Notes: generated by a model from the letters alone, not told the origin. DNA of 64,000 nt from Massilia sp. CF038 (GCF_900129765.1 NZ_FQWU01000004.1:299629-363628), one strand, 5' to 3'; numbered from the stretch's first letter, positions 50,370 through 60,297 are shown. Numbers and translations: made by a program.

Positions 50370-52448
50370 TTATGCGTGCAGTTTTTCTACCTGCACCAGC
50401 GTATCGTAAAACGTGGGCGCACGGCCCATATCGGTCAGCGCCTGGCTGGTCACTTCATTGGCATTCTTTCCATCGGTCGCCAGCTTCTTCCACCACACCG
50501 ACAGACCCACCACCAGACCGGCACGCGCCTTGGTGGTCACGCGGGCCTTGCAGACGAAGCTGCCGCGGTCGTTGAAGATGCGCACCATCTCGCCATCGAC
50601 AATGCCACGCGTGGCACAGTCATCCGGATGGATATCAAGCCGCGGTTCGCCTTCGGTGGAACGCAGGCTGGTCACATTGACAAAGCTGGAGTTCAGGAAA
50701 TTGCGGGCCGGCGGCGAAATCATTGCCAGAGGGTATTTTGCTGCCAATACGGGATTGGAAGCAACCGATTCACGCGGCGGGATGTAAGTTGGCAACGGAT
50801 CGAGCCCATCGGCCAGCATGCTGGCGGAGTAAAACTCGCATTTGCCCGAAGGGGTAGGGAAATTACCCTCGGCAAACGGCGCGTCAGGCATGCTCAGTTT
50901 TTGCCAACCCTTGCGTTTCAACGATTCCCAATCCACATTGATTGCGCGCGCGTGGCGGGCATCGAAAGCCTGGGCCGCGATTTCGTCATCGCTTTCCTGG
51001 AAGATGGGATCGGTAAAGCCCATGCGCGCGGCGATCAGGCGGAAAATCTCTGTGTTCGGTTTGGCTTCGCCCAGCGGTGCGATGGCGGCGTTGTTGGCCA
51101 TCATGTACAAATGGCCATAGGCCTTGTGCGCATCCACGTGTTCGAGCTGGGTGGTGGCGGGCAGCAGAATGTCGGCGTAATCGGCGGTGTCTGTCTGGAA
51201 ATGCTCGAGCACGACCGTGAACAAATCATCACGCGCGAAACCTTGCATCACCTTGGGCGAGTCAGGGGCAATTGCCACGGGATTCGAGTTGTAGACAATC
51301 ACCGCTTCGATTTTCGGGCCGAACTCGGGCGAGGCGTTCTTGAGCAAGTCGTCACCGATGGTGGTCATGTTGATCGTCCGCGCGCCGTTCTTGAGCAAGT
51401 CCGGGCGCTGCAGGGCCGCACTGTTGACGGGGAAGGAGCCGGACGAAGACAGCTGCACGCCGCCGGCCGGGTGGCGCCAGGCGCCTACCAGCGCGGGCAG
51501 ACAGGTAATGTTGCGCACCGCCATGCCGCCTCCAGCGACGCGCTGCACGCCGTAGTTGGTGCGGATGGCAACCGGTTCGCCGCGCCGGGCCATCTGGCCA
51601 TACTCGCGTGCCAGGTTGACCACTTCATCCACGGTGATGCCGCACACTTGGGCGGTGCGCTCGGGCGCCCATTCGGCGGCGCGCTGCTTGAGTTGATCAA
51701 AGCCCAGGGTGTACCGGGCAATATAGTCTTCGTCAATCAGGTTCTCGCTGATGAGCACCTGCATCAGGCCGAGCGCGAGGGCCGCATCCGTACCGGGCAG
51801 CAATGCAATGTGCTGATGGCATTTTTCTGCCGTCAGCGAACGATAAGGGTCGATGGCAATCAACTTGGCGCCGTTGCGCTTGGCTTCCTGCGCGCGCATC
51901 CAGAAGTGCAGATTGGATGCGATCGGGTTGCCGCCCCAGATAATGATCAGCTTGGAATTCTGGAATTGCTCCAGGTCGGTGCCAATGGTGGCGCCGATCG
52001 TGTATTTATATCCGGTGAAGCCGGCCGTGGCGCAAATGGTGCGATCAAGCAGCGAGGCGCCCAAATGGTGGAAGAAACGCGCCGAAATCGACTCGCCCTG
52101 GACCAGGCCCATGGTGCCGGCGTAGCTGTACGGCAATATGGCTTGAGGATTCTTTGCGGCAATGGCGCTCAGACGGGTGGCGATTTCATCAATGGCCTGG
52201 TCCCAGCTGATGCGTTCAAACTTGCCTTCGCCCTTGTTGCCCAGGCGCCGCATCGGGTACAGCAGGCGGTCCGGGTGGTAGGTGCGCTCCGTGTAGCGCG
52301 ACACCTTGGTGCAAAGCACGCCCGCGGTGGTGGGATGATCCGGATCTCCCTTGACCTCGGTGGCGACGCCGTCCTCCACGGTGATGAGCAACGCGCAGGT
52401 ATCGGGACAGTCGTGCGGGCAAGTGGCCCGTACTTGGGTGGTCGTCAT
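50370..52448 (-). CDS. Molybdopterin-dependent oxidoreductase
   Basis: A 692-residue member of the DMSO-reductase superfamily. The N-terminal iron-sulfur motif is CPHDCPDTC with the fourth cysteine in GVLCTKVSRY, so a 4Fe-4S cluster and bis-MGD cofactor are expected. IIIWGGNPIASNLHFW and the C-terminal PRLDIHPDDCATRGIVDGE match the cofactor-binding domains. There is no Tat signal, so it is cytoplasmic. No electron-transfer subunit gene adjoins it, and the substrate is unknown. ATG 52448 is preferred over an in-frame TTG. Confidence 0.9.
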   Translation of the reverse strand: MTTTQVRATCPHDCPDTCALLITVEDGVATEVKGDPDHPTTAGVLCTKVSRYTERTYHPDRLLYPMRRLGNKGEGKFERISWDQAIDEIATRLSAIAAKNPQAILPYSYAGTMGLVQGESISARFFHHLGASLLDRTICATAGFTGYKYTIGATIGTDLEQFQNSKLIIIWGGNPIASNLHFWMRAQEAKRNGAKLIAIDPYRSLTAEKCHQHIALLPGTDAALALGLMQVLISENLIDEDYIARYTLGFDQLKQRAAEWAPERTAQVCGITVDEVVNLAREYGQMARRGEPVAIRTNYGVQRVAGGGMAVRNITCLPALVGAWRHPAGGVQLSSSGSFPVNSAALQRPDLLKNGARTINMTTIGDDLLKNASPEFGPKIEAVIVYNSNPVAIAPDSPKVMQGFARDDLFTVVLEHFQTDTADYADILLPATTQLEHVDAHKAYGHLYMMANNAAIAPLGEAKPNTEIFRLIAARMGFTDPIFQESDDEIAAQAFDARHARAINVDWESLKRKGWQKLSMPDAPFAEGNFPTPSGKCEFYSASMLADGLDPLPTYIPPRESVASNPVLAAKYPLAMISPPARNFLNSSFVNVTSLRSTEGEPRLDIHPDDCATRGIVDGEMVRIFNDRGSFVCKARVTTKARAGLVVGLSVWWKKLATDGKNANEVTSQALTDMGRAPTFYDTLVQVEKLHA

Positions 52449-52596
52449 GGGGAAATCCAGCAAAACAGGGGTCGAAGACGATACTGTAAACGATTCCGGG
52501 CAGGAAGATCTGCCACCCCTGCGGAAATGGCAGAGCGGCTACAATGTCCCGGCGTTTGAATTAATATAAGAATACGAAATTCGCAGTGGAGAAATC

Positions 52597-53790
52597 ATGA
52601 AACTCGTTGAACCGATCATCGCCTTCCAGGCCGAATTGCAGCAGATCCGGCGCGATCTGCATGCCCATCCGGAACTCTGTTACGAAGAACAACGCACTGC
52701 CGATGTGGTCGCTGCCCGCCTGACCGAATGGGGTATTCCCATCGTACGCGGGCTGGGCCTGACCGGCGTGGTTGGCATCATCAAGAACGGCAGTTCCAAG
52801 CGCGCCATCGGCTTGCGCGCCGATATGGACGCGCTGCCCATGCAAGAAATCAATCATTTTGAGCACGCGTCGCGCCACCCGGGCAAGATGCACGCCTGCG
52901 GCCATGATGGCCACACGGCCATGCTGCTGGGTGCGGCGCACCACCTGGCCACCCACCGCAACTTCGATGGCACCGTCTACCTGATCTTCCAGCCCGCCGA
53001 AGAAGGCGGTGGGGGCGCACGGCGCATGATGGACGATGGCTTGTTCACCCAGTTCCCCATGGACGCGGTGTACGGCATGCATAACTGGCCGGGCCTGGAA
53101 ATGGGAAGCTTCGGCGTCGTCGCGGGGCCGATGATGGCGTCGAGTAACGAATTCCGCGTCGTCGTGAAAGGCAAAGGGGGGCATGCCGCCCAGCCGCACC
53201 GCAGTATCGACCCGGTCATGGTGGCCGTGCAAATTGCGCAGGCCTGGCAAACCATCATTTCGCGCGAAAAAAATCCACTCGACACGGCAGTGCTGTCGAT
53301 CACGCAAATTCATGCGGGCAGCGCGACCAATGTGATTCCCGACGAAGCTGTGCTGATCGGGACTGTCCGCACCTTCACCACCGAAGTGCTGGACTTGATT
53401 GAAAGCCGCATGGAAGAAATTGCCGCCAGCACTGCGGCGGGCTACCGCGCCACGGTCGACTTCACCTTCAAGCGCAACTATCCGCCGCTGATCAATCACC
53501 CCAAGGAAACCGCGTTCGCGATTGAAGCCATGAAGGCCGTGGCTGGCGCCGACAAGGTCGATGACAATACCGAGCCGACCATGGGCGCGGAAGATTTTGC
53601 CTACATGCTGCAAGAAAAGCCGGGCTGCTACGTTTTTATTGGCAATGGCGAAGGCGATCACCGCGCTGGCGGACATGGCCTGGGGCCCTGCCAGTTGCAC
53701 AACGCCAGCTACGACTTCAATGACAGTCTGCTGCCGATTGGCGCCAGTTACTGGGTGCGCCTGGCAGAAATGAGTTTGCCGCTGGCTTGA
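52597..53790 (+). CDS. M20-family amidohydrolase (hippurate hydrolase/aminoacylase type)
   Basis: A 397-residue zinc hydrolase that removes acyl groups from amino acids. It shows RRDLHAHPELCYEE, the metal ligands in MHACGHDGHTAMLLGAA, the acid pair in FQPAEEGGGGARRMM, the dimerisation lid GKGGHAAQPHRSIDP and the C-terminal ligand region GAEDFAYML. The product assignment follows HipO-like homologs; the true acyl group is unknown. GGAG precedes the ATG; TACAAT at 52540 is a possible -10. Divergent from the molybdopterin gene. Confidence 0.93.
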   Translation: MKLVEPIIAFQAELQQIRRDLHAHPELCYEEQRTADVVAARLTEWGIPIVRGLGLTGVVGIIKNGSSKRAIGLRADMDALPMQEINHFEHASRHPGKMHACGHDGHTAMLLGAAHHLATHRNFDGTVYLIFQPAEEGGGGARRMMDDGLFTQFPMDAVYGMHNWPGLEMGSFGVVAGPMMASSNEFRVVVKGKGGHAAQPHRSIDPVMVAVQIAQAWQTIISREKNPLDTAVLSITQIHAGSATNVIPDEAVLIGTVRTFTTEVLDLIESRMEEIAASTAAGYRATVDFTFKRNYPPLINHPKETAFAIEAMKAVAGADKVDDNTEPTMGAEDFAYMLQEKPGCYVFIGNGEGDHRAGGHGLGPCQLHNASYDFNDSLLPIGASYWVRLAEMSLPLA

Positions 53791-53794
53791 GTTT

Positions 53795-54721
53795 TTATTT
53801 CTGCGGCAGCTGGTCCGGGGCACTGCCCAGCCGCTGCCCGGGGTTACGCCGCTCCAACGCCAGCAGGGCCGCTGCGTGGTCGGCACGCGGATACTCGCCT
53901 TCGATGCTGGCGTAGGCATCCGCCACCAGGGCGGTAACGGGCAGCACCACACCTGCGTCCGCAGCCGCGACCAGCACATTGCGCAAATCCTTCAACTGGC
54001 TTTTGACCTGGCCACCCGGCATGAAGTTACGGTCAAGCATGCGCTGACCATGCATCTCCAGGATGCGGCTTTCGGCGAAGCCGCCGCGGATGGCGGCCCG
54101 CACCGCGGTCGGATCGGCACCAGCGGCTTGCGCCAGCAGCAAGGCTTCGGCCACGATATTGAGCGTGCCACCGACGATCAGTTGATTGCACAGTTTGGCC
54201 ACCTGGCCACTGCCTGCCGGCCCCACCAGGGTCGGCCGTCCCATCGCGTTCAAGATGGCTTCGGCGCGCGCGAAATCGCCGATGGTGCCGCCGGCCATGA
54301 TCGCCAGCGATCCGGCTTCGGCTCCCGCCACCCCGCCCGAGACAGGTGCGTCGATAAAACTGCATCCCTGCTTTTGCAAGCGCGCATGAAAGCGCAGCGC
54401 CTCGCCCTGCTGCGTGGAACTCATGTCAATCCACAAGGCGCCACGCTGCAATGACGGTAGGGCTTGTGTCATCACGGCGTCGACCACGGCGCCGGACTCG
54501 AGCATGGAGATCACCACACTGGCACCGCCCACTGCCTCGTCCACGCTGCCGTGCGCGGTGGCGCCATGGGCAGCAAGCGCTTCGGCTTTGGATGGTGTGC
54601 GATTGAAAGCGCGCACTGAAAAACCTGCCGCCAGCAAGCGTAAACACATCGGCCGCCCCATCAAACCGATTCCAAGGAACGCAAGCGTGGGCGGGCTGTC
54701 TGTCATGTGTGCGGTGGTCAT
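53795..54721 (-). CDS. 3-hydroxyisobutyrate dehydrogenase-family NAD(P) oxidoreductase
   Basis: A 308-residue beta-hydroxyacid dehydrogenase. It has the Rossmann motif LGIGLMGRPMCLRLL, substrate loop DAPVSGGVAGAEAG and the catalytic lysine in GSGQVAKLCNQL. Related enzymes act on tartronate semialdehyde, 2-hydroxy-3-oxopropionate or hydroxyisobutyrate; context does not decide. Translation may start at either of the two ATGs at codons 1 and 6. Convergent with the M20 gene, divergent from pagL. Confidence 0.9.
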   Translation of the reverse strand: MTTAHMTDSPPTLAFLGIGLMGRPMCLRLLAAGFSVRAFNRTPSKAEALAAHGATAHGSVDEAVGGASVVISMLESGAVVDAVMTQALPSLQRGALWIDMSSTQQGEALRFHARLQKQGCSFIDAPVSGGVAGAEAGSLAIMAGGTIGDFARAEAILNAMGRPTLVGPAGSGQVAKLCNQLIVGGTLNIVAEALLLAQAAGADPTAVRAAIRGGFAESRILEMHGQRMLDRNFMPGGQVKSQLKDLRNVLVAAADAGVVLPVTALVADAYASIEGEYPRADHAAALLALERRNPGQRLGSAPDQLPQK

Positions 54722-54787
54722 TTTAAGAAGCTGGCTACAATGTAATTGAACACTAATTTATCACGCAAAATAAGGATGAGGGAGCCA

Positions 54788-55324
54788 ATGCGATTCAAAA
54801 CCCTGAGCGCGCTTGCCGCGTGCATGTCATTTTCATCCGCCTTTGCCGCCGGGCTCGATGGCGCCTCTCTCGAGTACGGCCGCGGCCCCGAAGTTGCCAT
54901 GGTGCGCCTTGCGGTCCAGTCCAACTGGGACAAGCGCTGGTTTGAATCCAACGGCACCCACGTGGCCGGCTACTGGGAAGGATCGCTGGCGCAGTGGCGC
55001 GGCGATGCGTATCAAAACATCGAAGGGCAACGCCAGAACATTACCAGCATTGGCATCACGCCCATGTTCCGCCTGCGCGCAGACGATGGCAAGGGCTGGT
55101 ATCTGGAAGGCGGCATCGGCCTGCATCTGCTTTCGAAGCTGTACGACAACGACAGCAATATGCTGTCGACGCGCTACCAGTTTGGCGATCAGCTTGGCGT
55201 TGGCTACGCGTTTCGCAATGGCTGGGAAACAGGCATGACCCTGGTCCATTATTCCAACGGCGGCATCAAGAAGCCCAATAGCGGTGTGAACTTTTTGATG
55301 CTGCGCGCTGCCAAATCATTCTAG
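54788..55324 (+). CDS. PagL-like lipid A 3-O-deacylase (acyloxyacyl hydrolase family)
   Basis: A 178-residue outer-membrane beta-barrel with a signal peptide (residues 1-20, ending SSAFAA). Alternating strands end in SF with a terminal phenylalanine, the usual outer-membrane signature. PagL removes the 3-linked acyl chain of lipid A. The His-x-Ser motif is present in TLVHYSNGGIKKPNSG, but no Glu or Asp follows it to the C-terminus, whereas Pseudomonas PagL has a catalytic Glu about 14 residues after the His. Activity is therefore uncertain. GGAG precedes ATG 54788. Overlaps the convergent next gene by 9 bases. Confidence 0.82.
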   Translation: MRFKTLSALAACMSFSSAFAAGLDGASLEYGRGPEVAMVRLAVQSNWDKRWFESNGTHVAGYWEGSLAQWRGDAYQNIEGQRQNITSIGITPMFRLRADDGKGWYLEGGIGLHLLSKLYDNDSNMLSTRYQFGDQLGVGYAFRNGWETGMTLVHYSNGGIKKPNSGVNFLMLRAAKSF

Positions 55325-56833
55325 GGACAGCGAGGCAAGCGGCGCTGCAAAGCGCAGCATCCACAATGTCAGCGCACGCTCGTCCGGGTCCCCCGGGCTG
55401 ACACGCATCACGTCCCCTGCACGCGCGCCATCGATCATGGTGCCGTCCGCATCCACAGTCACCTGGGTCACATCGGCGTCCGCCACTGCATGACCGGCCG
55501 CGTCAAACAAGCGCGTCTTCATGCCAAAGTCGTTGTCGTTGCTCATCGCCAAAGTATGCGCATCGACCAGTGCCAGCCCCTCGGCTTTTTCCGCCAGCCA
55601 GCCAATGCGCCGCAAGTCGAGCAACAAGGTCTTGCGCAGTGGGGTCACAGCGCGCCAGTCGGCACCATCGACCGCCTTGCCACGCATGCTGCTGCGTTCC
55701 AGCGCGCTGCCGTAAGCACCGATATCGCTGGCTCCGTTGATATCGACCAGCATGAGGTGATTGAAGATGTGGCCGTCCGGGCCCTCGCCCTGTTCAATCA
55801 CGATGAACTTGCCTGCGCCAAGCGCGACCAGATCGCCCAGTTTGGCGTTACCGGTTCGCCCTTTGGCATAAGCAGCATGGTCGAGCGGATAGGCCAGCGT
55901 CTTGCGCGTTGCGCCGGTGGCTGGATCGAACACGATCCAGCGCACAAATGCCGCATAGCGCTCCACTTTCTCATCGCTGCCGGTCAGGGCGTAGTGGGCC
56001 TTGCCATCGCTGAGTGGACTCTGCAGAAATGCATGAACAAGCGCGCTCGACGGGTCGAAGGTCATGCCCTCCATGCCACGGTTGGGACGGCGTTTGGCGA
56101 GCACGGCCGGCAAGCCGCTACCAGGCCCGTAGCGCTTTTGCACCATGCCAGTGGCGGGATCCACCTTGAGCAGGAAAGGGCCATATTCATCGGTGATCCA
56201 AAGCACATTCTCCACGGGGTCGTAGGCGATGGCTTCGCTGTCGATGCCGTTCATGCTGAACAGCGCGGGATCGGTCTGCAAGGAATCGGGCAGCGGCATT
56301 TCGTCTGCGCTGCCCAGTGTGCCTTGCGGGATGGGCAATCCGGAGGCGAAGCTGCCATCGCCGCTTCGAAGCGGCAAGCTTGAGGTCAGCACGGCGCGTT
56401 CTCCGCTCACATGCAAGACGCCAACCGATGGCTTGAAACTGGGGGCGGGAAAAATCTTGCTTTCCATATTCTTGGTACCCGGCAGCGCGACGGCCGGACC
56501 ATCGCCATTCGGACCGCGGTCGGTCAGGCAATACAGCACAATGCCGCCATCGCTGGCCAAACCCTTGCAGGCCAGGCCCGATCCGTAAGACGGCGGAAAG
56601 CCTTGGGGAAAGGCGGCCGCCACCTGCGGGTCATTGCCCTCGTAAGGCACGTGCAAGCCAGGCGGGGTCTCAATCAACAGGCGCGTGACCGCCACCTTGA
56701 TTTCGTCCAGGCCATGGCGCTGTGTGTATTCATCGTGTTTGCGCATGTCGCCGACTATACGCCACAAAGTTTGAAAATCCGCATCGTTGCCGCAACGGGT
56801 TCTCGCTAGCACCGTGCCATGCCGGTAAGCCAC
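55316..56833 (-). CDS. Esterase-like activity of phytase family protein (beta-propeller)
   Basis: A 505-residue protein resembling the 'esterase-like activity of phytase' group (PF13449 type). Blade-like segments include MNGIDSEAIAYDPVENVLWI, TDEYGPFLLKVDPATGMVQ, RGMEGMTFDPSS and KAEGLALVDAHTLAMSNDND. The start is GTG at 56833, backed by AGGGAA at good spacing. No signal peptide follows it, although most relatives are exported. An internal ATG at 56746 lacks a ribosome site and also gives no signal. Confidence 0.8.
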   Translation of the reverse strand: MAYRHGTVLARTRCGNDADFQTLWRIVGDMRKHDEYTQRHGLDEIKVAVTRLLIETPPGLHVPYEGNDPQVAAAFPQGFPPSYGSGLACKGLASDGGIVLYCLTDRGPNGDGPAVALPGTKNMESKIFPAPSFKPSVGVLHVSGERAVLTSSLPLRSGDGSFASGLPIPQGTLGSADEMPLPDSLQTDPALFSMNGIDSEAIAYDPVENVLWITDEYGPFLLKVDPATGMVQKRYGPGSGLPAVLAKRRPNRGMEGMTFDPSSALVHAFLQSPLSDGKAHYALTGSDEKVERYAAFVRWIVFDPATGATRKTLAYPLDHAAYAKGRTGNAKLGDLVALGAGKFIVIEQGEGPDGHIFNHLMLVDINGASDIGAYGSALERSSMRGKAVDGADWRAVTPLRKTLLLDLRRIGWLAEKAEGLALVDAHTLAMSNDNDFGMKTRLFDAAGHAVADADVTQVTVDADGTMIDGARAGDVMRVSPGDPDERALTLWMLRFAAPLASLSLE

Positions 56834-57087
56834 GAAAGTTCCCTAAGTCATTGATTTTGTTAAAAATGAGACTGTCGGTCTAATCAGACAGAGTGCTCGC
56901 GCCATGCATTTTGCGTGATAGTATTTTTTTAAGCTTGCATTTTAGATGTGCAAACAGCGCTTCCCCGTATCCGACCGTTGCAGCCATCCCGGCTGCTTTG
57001 CTTAATGGATGAGCGGCACCGGGCTCACCGGCTCGATTTCCGCTTTGCAACAGGGCGAACAGCCCTTCTAACAAAAAGGAAAATTCA

Positions 57088-58668
57088 ATGCAGAATCAGA
57101 AGCGTCATTTCGAGCGCACGGTGCCGGCCGTGCTCGCCGTCTTGCTGGCAGGTGTGTTTGCCAGCGCCAATGCATCCGCACAATCAGGCAAAACCTGGAT
57201 CACCGTGGGCGACACTGCCTTCGCGCATCTGCAAAAGGTCGCGCCCAAAGTCATCGCCAAAGAAAGCAAAGTGCTGCGCACCAGCGATGCGCGCGCCAAG
57301 CTGGCGACCGAAGAAACCGTGCACCTGGTGGAGGTTGACGCCGCCCAGCTGGCACAGCTGAGCGAAGCGGTTCACCATGAACTGAAGCGCTGCGGCGGCT
57401 TCATGTTCCACGCCAGCGAGGCCGAGGGCAAGCGCGCGCTGACCAAGGCCGCCACGCTGGCAACGCCGATGCTGAGCCGACCTTCCTATGTGCTGGACAA
57501 TGCTGCCACGGTTAATCCCGTCCTCGCGCAAATGCAGGCCAGTAATATCACGACCACGATCAACGATTTGTCTTCCTTCCAGAACCGGTATTACACGACC
57601 ACCGGCGGCACCGATGCATCGAACTGGCTCAAGACCAAATGGGCCGGCATGGCGACCGGGCGCAGCGACATCACCGTCACGCAATTCACGCACACCGGCT
57701 ACAACCAGAAATCGGTGATCATGACCATCAATGGCACCGACAACGCGGCCGAAGTGGTGGTGCTGGGTGGTCACCTTGATTCGATCAATGGCTCCAACAC
57801 CAGCGAAACCGGGCGCGCCCCCGGTGCCGACGACGACGCGTCGGGCATTGCCAGCATGACCGAGGCGATCCGCGCCATTATTGCCAGCGGCTACAAGCCG
57901 CGCCGCACGCTCAAGTTCATGGGCTACGCGGCGGAAGAAGTGGGTCTGCGCGGCTCGGCCGACATTGCCAAGAACTTCAAGGCCAATAACGTCAACGTGG
58001 TTGGCGTGATGCAGCTGGACATGACCAACTACAAGGGCGCGGCCAACGACATCTATCTGTTCACCGACTATACCGACAGCCTGCAGAGCGATTTCGTCGC
58101 CAAGCTGATCACGACTTACCAGCCTGGACTGACCATTGGCTACGACCGCTGTGGTTACGGCTGCTCCGACCATGCCTCGTGGAATGCACAAGGCTATGCC
58201 ACCTCGATGCCGTTCGAGTCCTCGTTCTCGGCTGATAACCCGTATATTCACACCGCCAACGATACCTACGCGAATTCGGGCAACCAGGCCACGCATGCGC
58301 TCAAGTTCGCCAAGCTGGCCGCCTCGTTCGCGATTGAGCTGGGCAGCGACGGCATCACCGATACCAACCTGCCGCGGGTGGAAAACTTCAGCGGTTCGCT
58401 GGCACGCAGCGCCACCAAATCCTTCGGTCCCTTCAAGGTGATCAATGGCGGCAGCTTCAAGGCGGAAACCACCGGCACCGGCGACACCGATCTGTACGTG
58501 CGCAAGACCAGCGTGCCAACCACCTCCAGCTACACCTGCAAGTCCGATGGCGCCACCAGCACGGAGAGCTGCTCGGTCACCATGACCGCCAACGGCGACG
58601 TGTATGTTTTGCTGAAGGGGTACACCGCATCGACCTACTCCCTGAAGGTGACCTACAACCCGCAGTAA
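57088..58668 (+). CDS. Secreted M28 zinc aminopeptidase with PPC domain, copy 1
   Basis: A 526-residue preproenzyme with a signal peptide (to about residue 31), a propeptide (to about 130), an M28 catalytic domain and a C-terminal pre-peptidase (PPC) domain (about 430-526). Zinc ligands are H229 in LGGHLDS, the D of PGADDDASG near 249, E283/E284 in YAAEEVGLRG, D311 in MQLDMTN and H388 in PYIHTAND, as in Vibrio leucine aminopeptidase. It releases N-terminal amino acids outside the cell. AAGGAAAA precedes the ATG. The 254-base upstream region holds no gene. Confidence 0.95.
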   Translation: MQNQKRHFERTVPAVLAVLLAGVFASANASAQSGKTWITVGDTAFAHLQKVAPKVIAKESKVLRTSDARAKLATEETVHLVEVDAAQLAQLSEAVHHELKRCGGFMFHASEAEGKRALTKAATLATPMLSRPSYVLDNAATVNPVLAQMQASNITTTINDLSSFQNRYYTTTGGTDASNWLKTKWAGMATGRSDITVTQFTHTGYNQKSVIMTINGTDNAAEVVVLGGHLDSINGSNTSETGRAPGADDDASGIASMTEAIRAIIASGYKPRRTLKFMGYAAEEVGLRGSADIAKNFKANNVNVVGVMQLDMTNYKGAANDIYLFTDYTDSLQSDFVAKLITTYQPGLTIGYDRCGYGCSDHASWNAQGYATSMPFESSFSADNPYIHTANDTYANSGNQATHALKFAKLAASFAIELGSDGITDTNLPRVENFSGSLARSATKSFGPFKVINGGSFKAETTGTGDTDLYVRKTSVPTTSSYTCKSDGATSTESCSVTMTANGDVYVLLKGYTASTYSLKVTYNPQ

Positions 58669-58696
58669 GCCGTCAACCCAATACAAAGGAAGAATC

Positions 58697-60268
58697 ATGA
58701 GAAATCAGATGCGTCCTCTCCCCCGCGCGCTGCCGGCCTTGCTGGCAGTGATGCTGGCAGGCTTGTGCAGCACCTTGCCGGCCATGGCGGCTGACAACAA
58801 AACCTGGATCACGGTCGGTGATGCGGCCTTCAAGCATTTGCAGAAGGCCGCGCCGCAGCTGGTGGCCCGCGAAAGCAAGGTGCTTCGCACCAACGAATCA
58901 AGCGCCAAGATGGCTGCCACCGAAAAAGTGCACCTGGTCGAGGTAGACGAAGTCCAGCTGGCCGCGCTGAGTGAGGCGGTCCACAAGGAACTGAAGCGTT
59001 GCGGCGGCTATATGTTCCATGCCAGCGAGGCCGAAGGCAAGCGCGCACTGGCCACTACGGCGCCACTCGCAACGGCTTTGCTGAGCCGGCCATCGTACGT
59101 GATCGACAACCAGACGGTGGTGCCTGGCGTGCTGTCGCAGATGCAGGCCAGCAATATCACGACCACGATCAACGACCTGTCGTCGTTCGTGAACCGGTAT
59201 TACAAAACCACCGGCGGCAGCGATGCCTCGAACTGGCTCAAGACCAAGTGGGCCGGCATGGCGACAGGCCGCAGCGATATTTCGGTGACCCAGTTCACGC
59301 ATGCAGGCTATAACCAGAAGTCGGTGATCCTGACCATCAACGGCACCGACAATGCCAGCGAAGTGGTGGTCGTGGGCGGCCACCTCGATTCGGTGAATTC
59401 GTCAAACACCAGCGAAACAGGGCGCGCGCCGGGCGCGGACGATGATGCGTCCGGCATTGCCAGCATGACCGAAGCACTGCGCGCCATGATTGCCAGCGGC
59501 TACAAACCGCGCCGCACCATCAAGTTCATGGGGTATGCCGCCGAGGAAGTGGGTTTGCGCGGTTCGGCCGCCATTGCACAGGACTTCAAGGCCAGGAACG
59601 TGAACGTGGTCGGGTCGATGCAGCTGGACATGACCAACTACAAGGGCTCGCCGTCGGACATCTGGATCTATACCGATTACACCGACAGTTTGCAGAACGA
59701 TTTCCTGGCCAAACTGGTGACGGCTTACATGCCGGGCGTGACTGTGGGCTATTCGAAATGCGGCTATGCCTGTTCGGACCATGCGTCCTGGTATAACCAG
59801 GGCTATCCGGCCTCGTTCCCATTTGAAACGCTCGATGGTGATGACAATCCCTACATTCATACCGCCAACGATACCTATGCCAATTCAGGCAACCAGGCTG
59901 CGCACGCACTCAAGTTTGCCAAGCTGGCCGCGGCTTACCTGATTGAACTGGGCAGTGATGGACCAGGGGCAGCGGACCGGGTGGAAAACTTCAGCGGCTC
60001 GCTGACGTCGGGACAGACCAAGTCCTTTGGGCCGTTCAAAGTGGGCGTCGGCAGCTTGCGCGCCGACACCACTGGCACCGGCGATACGGACCTGTACGTG
60101 CGCAAGGCGGCGGTGCCCACCACCTCCACCTATACTTGCAAATCCGACGGCGCGACGAGCACGGAGACCTGCACCGTCAACATGACGGCCAATGGCGATG
60201 TGTATGTGCTGCTCAAGGGTTACAAGGCATCGACCTATAATCTGAAGGTCAGTTACAAACCGCAATAA
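58697..60268 (+). CDS. Secreted M28 zinc aminopeptidase with PPC domain, copy 2
   Basis: A 523-residue paralog of the preceding gene, collinear from signal peptide to PPC domain and alike at most positions. It keeps all metal ligands: GGHLDSVNSS, PGADDDASG, YAAEEVGLRG, MQLDMTN and PYIHTAND. The substrate-side segment differs (FPFETLDGDDNP against MPFESSFSADNP), so specificity may have diverged. AAGGAAG stands before the ATG, 28 bases after copy 1, so they form a tandem operon. A GC-rich hairpin follows. Confidence 0.95.
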   Translation: MRNQMRPLPRALPALLAVMLAGLCSTLPAMAADNKTWITVGDAAFKHLQKAAPQLVARESKVLRTNESSAKMAATEKVHLVEVDEVQLAALSEAVHKELKRCGGYMFHASEAEGKRALATTAPLATALLSRPSYVIDNQTVVPGVLSQMQASNITTTINDLSSFVNRYYKTTGGSDASNWLKTKWAGMATGRSDISVTQFTHAGYNQKSVILTINGTDNASEVVVVGGHLDSVNSSNTSETGRAPGADDDASGIASMTEALRAMIASGYKPRRTIKFMGYAAEEVGLRGSAAIAQDFKARNVNVVGSMQLDMTNYKGSPSDIWIYTDYTDSLQNDFLAKLVTAYMPGVTVGYSKCGYACSDHASWYNQGYPASFPFETLDGDDNPYIHTANDTYANSGNQAAHALKFAKLAAAYLIELGSDGPGAADRVENFSGSLTSGQTKSFGPFKVGVGSLRADTTGTGDTDLYVRKAAVPTTSTYTCKSDGATSTETCTVNMTANGDVYVLLKGYKASTYNLKVSYKPQ

Positions 60269-60274
60269 GCAGCA

Positions 60275-60297
60275 AGCCCCGGCCACGGGCCGGGGCT
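60275..60297 (+). terminator. GC-rich hairpin after the M28 pair
   Basis: AGCCCCGGCC pairs with GGCCGGGGCT around a 3-base loop, 6 bases after the stop codon. It is followed by GTTGTGCCGTTTT, a broken U-run, so the terminator is likely but not perfect. Confidence 0.7.
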
